Shown here in pieces: positions 56,911-64,000 of a stretch of DNA of 64,000 nt. The DNA comes from Theropithecus gelada (lineage: Eukaryota; Chordata; Mammalia; Primates; Cercopithecidae), in NCBI RefSeq assembly GCF_003255815.1, contig NC_037674.1, positions 24,378,324-24,442,323 on the forward strand, in the 5' to 3' direction. Every line of letters starts with the position of its first letter. The first letter of the stretch is position 1. Made by a program: the position numbers and the translations under genes. Under the pieces are notes generated by a model that was not told the origin of the DNA, did no database searches, and saw nothing but the letters and a program-made list of their open reading frames with translations.

Positions 56911-58590
56911 ACCTGTTCCTGTCACTACAGTAAGCTAGAAAATGGAGGAGGGGAGAGGGTGACAGATAAAACACAAGTTTCGCTGACAATTAGTTTATTG
57001 TTAGCAAAGCTAATGGGTTGAGCCAAACCTAATTACAGCCAACAAAATGCTGCCTTTTTATTAAAAGTAAACGCAGAGTCTACAGGTGAAAGAATAACTG
57101 GAGTTTCTTGAGCGAGAAATAGTAGTTGAGATTTTGTGTGAAAAATAGTTTGTAATAAAATTAGATTGTACTAAAATGCATGAGGAGACCGAGCATTGTA
57201 CTCAAGCACTTTTTGAGATGTTTATTTTACCTTTAGCAAAGTTTGCAATAGATAACAAGATAAGATTGTAGAGAATTTATTTTGTGAAATAGAAGAAATT
57301 GTGCAATGTCAGTTTACACAACCAACTTAAAGTTTTTAATTCTAAGCAAGGAATGAGGGGAAAAGCTAAAGTAATTAGACTAGAGAAAGTATAGAAAACC
57401 AGAGATAAGCTGAAAATATAATGTTTGTTAACAAACAGTAAGGTGAAAGATCAAGATTCGCTTCCTCCCAGATAATCAATCAAGAACAGAAAGCAACAAC
57501 TACCAAGATTGGCAAATTCTAGTCTTAGCTCTGCTATGTCTACCCAGTGAAGACCAGATAGATGTCAGTTAATCAAAAGAGTTTGAAGATTGTATAAACA
57601 TCTCAAAACAATTGGTGAGAGTCAATCCATTTTCAATTCAAACCCACCAGGGCCTCATCATTCAACGTGACCCACAGGAAGGTAGGCTATGGTGGAAACA
57701 GATTGAGATTCACCTTGAAATTTTATTCTCCACCAAACTGTCACCATTTTTATTTAACTTATTGTGTGTCAATAGAAGTGAGGAAATGCTAAGTATATAT
57801 TTGTATACCTAGAAGTATATATTATATATTATTAATATGTTTTAGAAAAATATGTATATTTGCACAACATTATAAGAAAGGTTCACTTCTATATACAAAA
57901 GAATACAGTTTTAGAGAGTCTTCAACAATACTATTCTGTTGAACTGGCTATAAGAAATTCTTTCCAATGATAATTTTGCTAGCAAATTGTCTTACAAAAG
58001 GCTGATTTTTCTATCTAAACATGCCTGATGGTGATGAGCTCATCAGCATTCTTTTATTCTACTACCAAGTAGCAATGACCTGTTACTCTTTCCCCTTTCT
58101 CCACTAACCATCTCAGTCACTTCCTAACCAAAAGCAGATCTAAACTCTTAAGCCATTCACCAAACAAAATAATATTGTAAAAGGCTTAGACAATTAAAAG
58201 AGAAAATAATTTGAGATTAAATTTCATATAGGACATAACCTACTTTCTTCTGTATAATTTAATAGCTTTAATTTATTTACTAGATATCATATCAAGTCTG
58301 CTCAGCCTCTAGTTCCTATCAGTTTGTGTAAGAATTCTAGTAATTCATCCAGAACAATAGAATCCTACTTCAGTAAAACAATGTGTATATTATTTTAAAT
58401 ATGCATGACATATTTCTGAATACATTTAAATGAATTTGAGTTCATAGTTTTTTCTTTCCTAATGTAATCTTTTCTTTCCTTTTGACATGGACTCTCCTGA
58501 TTGCCTTTTCAATTCTCCTTCAACAAAAAGTAAGAAATGAGTAGCAGAAGGAGGTAATTGATGATGGACTTTTAAATATCCCAGAAAGCA
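56911..58590. other. Intergenic sequence, no recognised feature
   Basis: AT-rich, with a TATA-rich patch at 57810-57840. I see no gene. Confidence 0.4.
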
Positions 58591-58607
58591 GCAGTCTACA
58601 TAACTTT

Positions 58608-58905
58608 TTTTTTTTTTTTTTTTTGAGATGGGGTCTTGCTCTGTCACCCAGGCTGGAGGGCAGTGGCATGGTCTCGGCTCACTTCAAACTCCGCCTCCCG
58701 GGCTCAAGCGATTCTCCTGTGTCAGCCTTCCGAGTAGCTGGGATCACAGGTACACACCACCATGCCCGGCTAATTTTTGTATTTTTAATAGAGACAGAGT
58801 TTCGCCATGTTGGCCAGGCTAGTCTTCAACCCTTGACCTCAGGTGATCCACCCACCTCGGCCTCCCAAAGTGTTGAGATTGCAGTCATGAGCCACCACGC
58901 CAGCC
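58608..58905 (-). mobile_element. AluS-like element, inverted
   Basis: Complete copy flanked by perfect 16-bp duplications CAGTCTACATAACTTT at 58592-58607 and 58906-58921. Confidence 0.95.
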
Positions 58906-59461
58906 CAGTCTACATAACTTTAAACAGATGTCCATGAATAAGAACAGCTCTTCAATGTGACAGCACTAAATCAGAACTCTTTCTGTTCAGTATGGAATGA
59001 TAAATTAATTGATTTAAAATGATCAGATTACTAATAAGAATAATAATGATTAAATTATTGACTTACACCAGAATTTTAGGTGGTTTGCAAAAATACATAA
59101 AATTCCCATGACAGAGTTGTAACAAAGAAATATAGTAAAAAAATTAATAAAGCCAGCCATGAGATTAGTACATGTGCCTTAAAGTCCCACATACTTGCCA
59201 GAGCTGGGTCACAAACGTGAGTCTAATCTTTCTTACAATCGAAGGGCCAAAGTCAGTTACCTGATTCACAGGATCTGTGAGACAGAAACTGGTGAAACAC
59301 AGCCACACAGATCTGCCTGGGAGGCTGACACTTCGCTTGAATCGGACGTGATAGGTTGACTGAATGACCCTCAGTCGACATTGGGACACGTCAGTGATCC
59401 AAGGCCAAATGTCCTATGCCATGGCAGCACAGCTGAGATAACACTGGTGGGGAGCATTTTT

Positions 59462-59768
59462 TTTTTTTTTTTTTTTTTTTTGAGATGAAGTCTTGCTCTG
59501 TAGTCCAGGCTGGAATGCAACGGCACAATCTCATCTCACTGCAACCTCCACTTCCCAGGTTCAAGAGATTCTCCTGCCTCAGCCTCCTGAGTAGCTGGGA
59601 TTACAGGTGCCCACCACCACACCCAGCTAATTTTGTTTTGTATTTTTAGTAGAGACGGTGTTTCACTGTGTTGGCCAGGCTGGTCTCAAACTCCTGACCT
59701 CAGATGATCTGCCCGCCTCAGCCTCCCAAAGTGCTGGGATTACAGGTGTGAGCCACTGTGCCCAGCCA
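59462..59768 (-). mobile_element. AluS-like element, inverted
   Basis: Complete copy with a long T-run, flanked by GGAGCATTTTT at 59451-59461 and 59769-59779. Confidence 0.94.
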
Positions 59769-60946
59769 GGAGCATTTTTAAAGCACGTTTTACCAAGTTA
59801 CAAAAGTGAACACACAAGAAAACTCTCCATAAACACCCATAGAAAGCCTAACCATTAGCAATAGATTTGCTGGTGAAGCTTTTAGATTAAATTGTTTGTC
59901 AAAGGTATCCCTGGGTAGGTACCTGAATGAAATTCTTGCTGAACGCAGTCATTAAGTTTCAGCCAGTTGTATTTTGAGAGGTAGCTACCAAAATGGACCA
60001 CTTTGGCCTTGGAATAATTGGCAGTTCTATGCAAGCACGGCCCTGCCTAGTATCTCACGACAGAACCAGTTCATATGCAACCAAAGAAAATGTAATCTCC
60101 TGTCTTCCATAGCTGGATACTCATGCTGAAGGAACAACAGCCCACCACTTTGAGGTGGGTGCAGGAAGCTGTGTGTGGTTGCTGGGTATGTTAGTGTTAA
60201 GCCTGCATTCAGAAGAGATAACGTGTACAAGCTACAGGCCTGAGGAGCGGAGAGACAAGAAGCCGAGGAGGGGAGTTACAATTGCAGGCATTGTGTTGAG
60301 CTCAATGCTATGTGTGACTTCTTATGGTGCTTGGTATAACAGATTTTGTGGGGGTGCTATGAAAAAGCTTTTCATCCTTTGAAATAATTAAATAAAAAGG
60401 AGGATGGTCTGGCACGCGGCATAACTCTGGGGAATTTGTCTGCTCTGGAAAAAAGAGGAGACAATGTCCTGAAAATAGGACATTGACTAGGATATGACTT
60501 ATGAAATGTTAAAGATTTTCTTAAATTCCACTTTAAGGAATTTGCAAATCCTCGGTTTATAATTTTAAACAATGACATTCAAGTAGGATGGACAAATGCC
60601 TTCAAATGTCTAATTTAAAGAGGTGGCACGGGGGATGAAGTCAGGAAGACCCTAATACTGTAGGACAAAGAACTAAAGGAACAGGAAAGAATCTTCTTTT
60701 TACCAAATGTCGACGGTCTAACCAAGAATATAGGTTAAAAAGAAGCAAGAGTCAGAACTGAATATTTTGTTTGCTTGTTTTGAATATGCTCTGGGTGGAA
60801 GAATTCTAGAACTTCACTTTCTTTTTTTTCTTATTTTACTTAATGGTTCCAATACTTATTTAAGTATGTATGTATTGGTGAACCTGAGTTACTTTCCCTC
60901 CTCTATGGTCTGGAAGGAAAGGATTGCTTTCAAAAAATTCAAACAG

Positions 60947-61256
60947 GGCTGAGTACGGGGTGTCACACCTGTAAGCCCAACACTTTGGGAAGTCGAGGCA
61001 GGAGGGTCACTTGAGCCCAGGAGTTCGAGATCAGCCTGGGCAACAAACTAAGACACCCCCCACCACATCTCTACATCAAAAAAATAAGAAAATAGCCAGG
61101 CTTGGTGGTGTATACCTGTGGCCCCAGCTGCAGGGGAGACTCAGCGGGGAGGATCACTTGAGTCCAGGGGGGTCAAGGTTGCAGTGAACCATGTTTGCAC
61201 CACTGCACTCCAGCCTGGGCAATAGAGGGAGATGCTGTCTTTAAAAAAAAAAAAAA
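60947..61256 (+). mobile_element. Alu (older)
   Basis: Sense copy with the odd head GGGCTGAGTACGGGGTGTCACACC and a poly(A) end at about 61243-61256. An insert-like CCCCCACCA run lies in the middle. Confidence 0.9.
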
Positions 61257-61516
61257 GGAAACAGATGACGTCCATGGTTATGTTTTTCCAGTAGTAAAAA
61301 TACCATCCCTAGCTACAGCGTATCTTAAACTGTGTCATGTGATGCTCTGGGTTGATTGGTTTCTTAGCTGGGCTAAAACTAAATATGGCTTTGTTGTAAA
61401 ACAGATTCTTTCACAGTCCAGCAGGCATTTGCTGTAAGACTTTTATTTAATAATCTGCACACAGCCTTAAGTTCAAAGTAATGTGGATAAATAAAAGTCA
61501 AAAAATTTTCAACATT

Positions 61517-61815
61517 GGCTGGGCGCGGTGACTCACGCCTCTAATCTCAGAATTTCAGGAGACTGAGGCAGGTGGATCACCTGAGGTCAGGAGTTTGAAA
61601 CCAGCCTGGCCAATATGGTGAAACCCCATTTCTACTAAAAATACAAAAAATTAGCCGGGTGTGGTGGTGGGAGCCTATAATCTCAGCTACTCGAGAGGCT
61701 GAGGCAAGAAAATCACTTGAACCTGGGAGGCAGAGGTTGCAGTGAGCCAATATTGTGCCACTGCACTCCAGCCTGGGCGACAAGAGTGAAACTCCATTTC
61801 AAAAAAAAAAAAAAA
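61517..61815 (+). mobile_element. AluS-like element
   Basis: Complete sense copy. Left flank AAATTTTCAACATT (61503-61516) matches the right flank after the poly(A), one T shorter. Confidence 0.94.
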
Positions 61816-61874
61816 AAATTTCAACATTAAAAGAAATGCTTATGTTAAAAAGATTATAAATGTTTCATCTTTTT

Positions 61875-62171
61875 CTTTTTTTTTTTTTTGAGGTGGGGTC
61901 TCACTCTGTCACCCAGGCTGGAGTACAGTGGCAAGATCTCGGCTCACTGCAACTTCCAACTCCTGGACTCAAGTGATTCTCCTGTCTCAGCCTCCTGAGT
62001 AGCTGGGATTACAGGTGCATGCCACCACACCTGGCTAATTTTTGTGTTTTTAGCAGAGACGAGGTTTTACCCTTTTGTCTAGGCTGGCCTCAAACTCCTG
62101 ACCTCAAGTGATCTGCCTGCCTAGGCCTCCCAAAGTGCTGGGATTACAAGTGTGAGCCCCCTCTCCCAGCC
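61875..62171 (-). mobile_element. Alu, inverted
   Basis: Complete inverted copy from the T-run and GAGGTGGGGTCTCACTCTG to CCCTCTCCCAGCC. It faces the preceding Alu across about 60 bp. Confidence 0.93.
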
Positions 62172-62949
62172 TTCATTAGTTTTTAAAAATGTCTTTTATC
62201 TGATTAACTACATACTTTGATTTTAATTTGTTATATTTCCATAATTTTACTGATATGTAGCAATAATTAGGCCATAATCAGTTCACTTACTCAAAAATAT
62301 TTGTGGAGGGTCTATTATATACAAGGCACCATGCTGGCCTTGAAAAGCAGGGTTGGGTGCTGGGGTAATGGTTAGCTTACTTTCCTTAAATCATAGGGAG
62401 TTAGATAGTAACACAACTGCTACCAAAAAAAATCTCTTATGCAAAGGTTGCCATTTACAGAGCAGCCCATTCCTCTGCCTATAGCAGTAATTAAAAGAAG
62501 TTATTTCTCATTATGGCCCAATATCTACTTCCCACTGGGCTCCTATTTTAATTTTTAAAGTAACACCTTGCAAGGCCAATTTCTCTTTCTCTGAATATAT
62601 TTTAAAACTTGAAAACTGCTATTTTCTCCCTGCTAAGTCTTCTCTCATCTACACTAAAAATTCCAAGTGATGCAAAATTTTCTGGAACCCAGTATAAAAT
62701 TTTATATCAATTACTGCTAAATTTTACTTTATTGCTTTTCAGCTAGTCCACTTTATGGAAATATTGAAATATTTATTCTAGATTCCATGTATTAGACACC
62801 TCTTTAAGTTTATCTTCCTGCCTTTGAAATATACTGAGAAAACATTTAAGAATTTTAACAGTAGGAGTCATCTTTCTTTTCCAGTTTAAAATAATAATAA
62901 AAAAATAGGATAGTGAAGATAAAATGATTTAATCTATTTAAAAAATGTC
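62172..62949. other. Intergenic sequence, no recognised feature
   Basis: AT-rich sequence between Alu copies with no gene or clear repeat. An L2-style phrase (TATATACAAGGCACCATGC) lies near 62320. Confidence 0.4.
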
Positions 62950-63243
62950 TCAGCTGGGCATGGTGGCTCACGGCTGTAATCTCAGAACTTTGGAAGACCA
63001 AGGTCAGAGAATCACTTGAGGCCAGGAGTTTGAGACCAGCCTGGTCAACATAGTGAGACCCCCATCTCTACAAAACATTTAAAAAATTAGCTGGACTTGG
63101 TAGTGCATACCTGTAGTCCCAGCTACTTGGGAGGTTGAGACTGGAGGATGGCTTAAGCCTAGGAGTTCAAGGCTGCAGTGAGCCATGATTGGTCTATGGT
63201 ACTCCATCCTGATGGACAGAGTGATATCCTGTCTTAAATAAAT
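62950..63243 (+). mobile_element. Alu with (AAAT)n-like tail
   Basis: Sense Alu from CAGCTGGGCATGGTGGCTCA to TCCTGTCTTAAATAAATAA, moderately diverged. Confidence 0.9.
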
Positions 63244-63557
63244 AAACATTTCTCATGTGAACCCATGTGAAGTATTTAACTTTTATTTTTAAATGACACA
63301 TAAAAGTCATATATATGCACACGTGTTTTAAGTATCTGAAACAGATTTTTAAAATTCTAATAAGATAATGTAAGTAGTGACAGATGTTTTACTGTCTAAA
63401 AATATTTCCAGAATAATCAGATTAAGCTCATGAATTAGAGATGATTTCTTTTAACTTCATAAATATTAGTTTGGTTTGTCAAATAATAAAATAAGTTCAA
63501 TTTTTCAGTGATACAAATTTGAAATATGCTATATTATGGCTTTAAATAAAACCTCCA

Positions 63558-63607
63558 AATATATATATATCTTTTCTATATATTATATATATTTTAGATA
63601 TATGTAT

Positions 63608-63652
<45 letters not shown>
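63558..63652. repeat. Compound (AT)n/(AC)n microsatellite
   Basis: Alternating AT and AC blocks over about 95 bp, adjoining the T-run of the next Alu. Likely length-variable. Confidence 0.96.
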
Positions 63653-63946
63653 ATTTTTTTTTTGAGTCGTGGTCTTGCTCTGTCACTGAGGCTAGAGTGC
63701 AGTAGCGTGATCATAGGCTGCTACAACCTTGAACTCCTGAGGCATGAGCCTCTAGCTTTTCCTCCTCCCCTCCCCTCCCCTCCCCTCCCCTTCCCTTTCC
63801 TCCCCTCCCCTCCCCTTCCCTTCCTTCCTAGAGACAAAACCTTGCTAGTTGACCAGGCTGGTCTCAAATGCCTGGCCTCAAGTGATCCTCCTGCCTCTAC
63901 CTCCCAAAGTGTTAGAATTACAGGTGTGAGCCACCATGCCCAGTCC
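63653..63946 (-). mobile_element. Alu, inverted, carrying a (CCCCT)n expansion
   Basis: Alu text before (GAGTCGTGGTCTTGCTCTG) and after (GACCAGGCTGGTCTCAAATG) is separated by about 70 bp of CCCCT-type repeats at 63760-63830, which occupy the place of the usual arm junction. Confidence 0.9.
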
Positions 63947-64000
63947 ATCTATCTTTAGGTTGTGAAGAGTATGCTTTAGGATTTTTCCAAACAATACTAA

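Overview
This is a primate nuclear chromosome window. The evidence is a multi-exon gene with GT/AG introns, a CpG-island promoter, and dense Alu, L1, L2, MIR, MaLR, ERV and DNA-transposon copies. Several young Alu copies carry GATCCGGCCACTGC in the right arm where human AluY has a GATCGCGCC form. That state, plus two amino-acid differences from the human protein as I recall it, suggests an Old World monkey (macaque/baboon-like). This species call is an inference.

The only protein-coding gene I can support is the 5' part of SECISBP2L (SECIS-binding protein 2-like), on the minus strand. Coding exon 1 (16807-16830), exon 2 (8446-8624), exon 3 (6223-6547) and exon 4 (3769-3904) join with consistent phases into residues 1-221 plus one base of codon 222. 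The remaining exons, including the L7Ae-type RNA-binding domain, lie beyond the left edge. The CpG-island promoter is at about 16.56-17.18 kb. A 12-codon upstream ORF in a strong Kozak context ends 27 nt before the main start codon. Exon 2 encodes a motif with the spacing of a PABP-binding PAM2 motif.

From 17.2 kb to the right edge I find no supported coding exon. The sequence upstream of SECISBP2L is made of layered repeats: a MER2-like and a second Tigger-type DNA transposon (17.8-18.55 kb); a MaLR LTR with internal sequence (21.4-22.65 kb); a decayed class-I-like provirus in pol, env, 3' LTR order on the minus strand (23.1-28 kb) carrying three MER1 copies, one nested in another with an 8-bp target duplication; an L2 split by an L1 (29.35-30.15 kb); two inverted LTR-like segments (32.0-32.2 and 33.3-34.1 kb); and a low-copy 150-bp duplication (36.1 and 37.7 kb).

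A nearly full-length L1PA-type element (39265-46434, plus strand) has matching 12-bp target duplications. It contains an Alu-inside-Alu, a third Alu, and a 60-bp copy of its own reverse-transcriptase segment pasted about 780 bp downstream. Further right are a second CpG-rich unique patch (50.75-51.35 kb), a long polypyrimidine tract (51.66-51.79 kb), a Tigger-like copy, and an Alu-dense end containing an inverted Alu pair and composite microsatellites.

I found no new multi-gene system. The observations most worth follow-up are the PAM2-like motif, the uORF, the self-templated L1 duplication, the unexplained 36.1/37.7-kb duplicate, and the 51-kb CpG patch.
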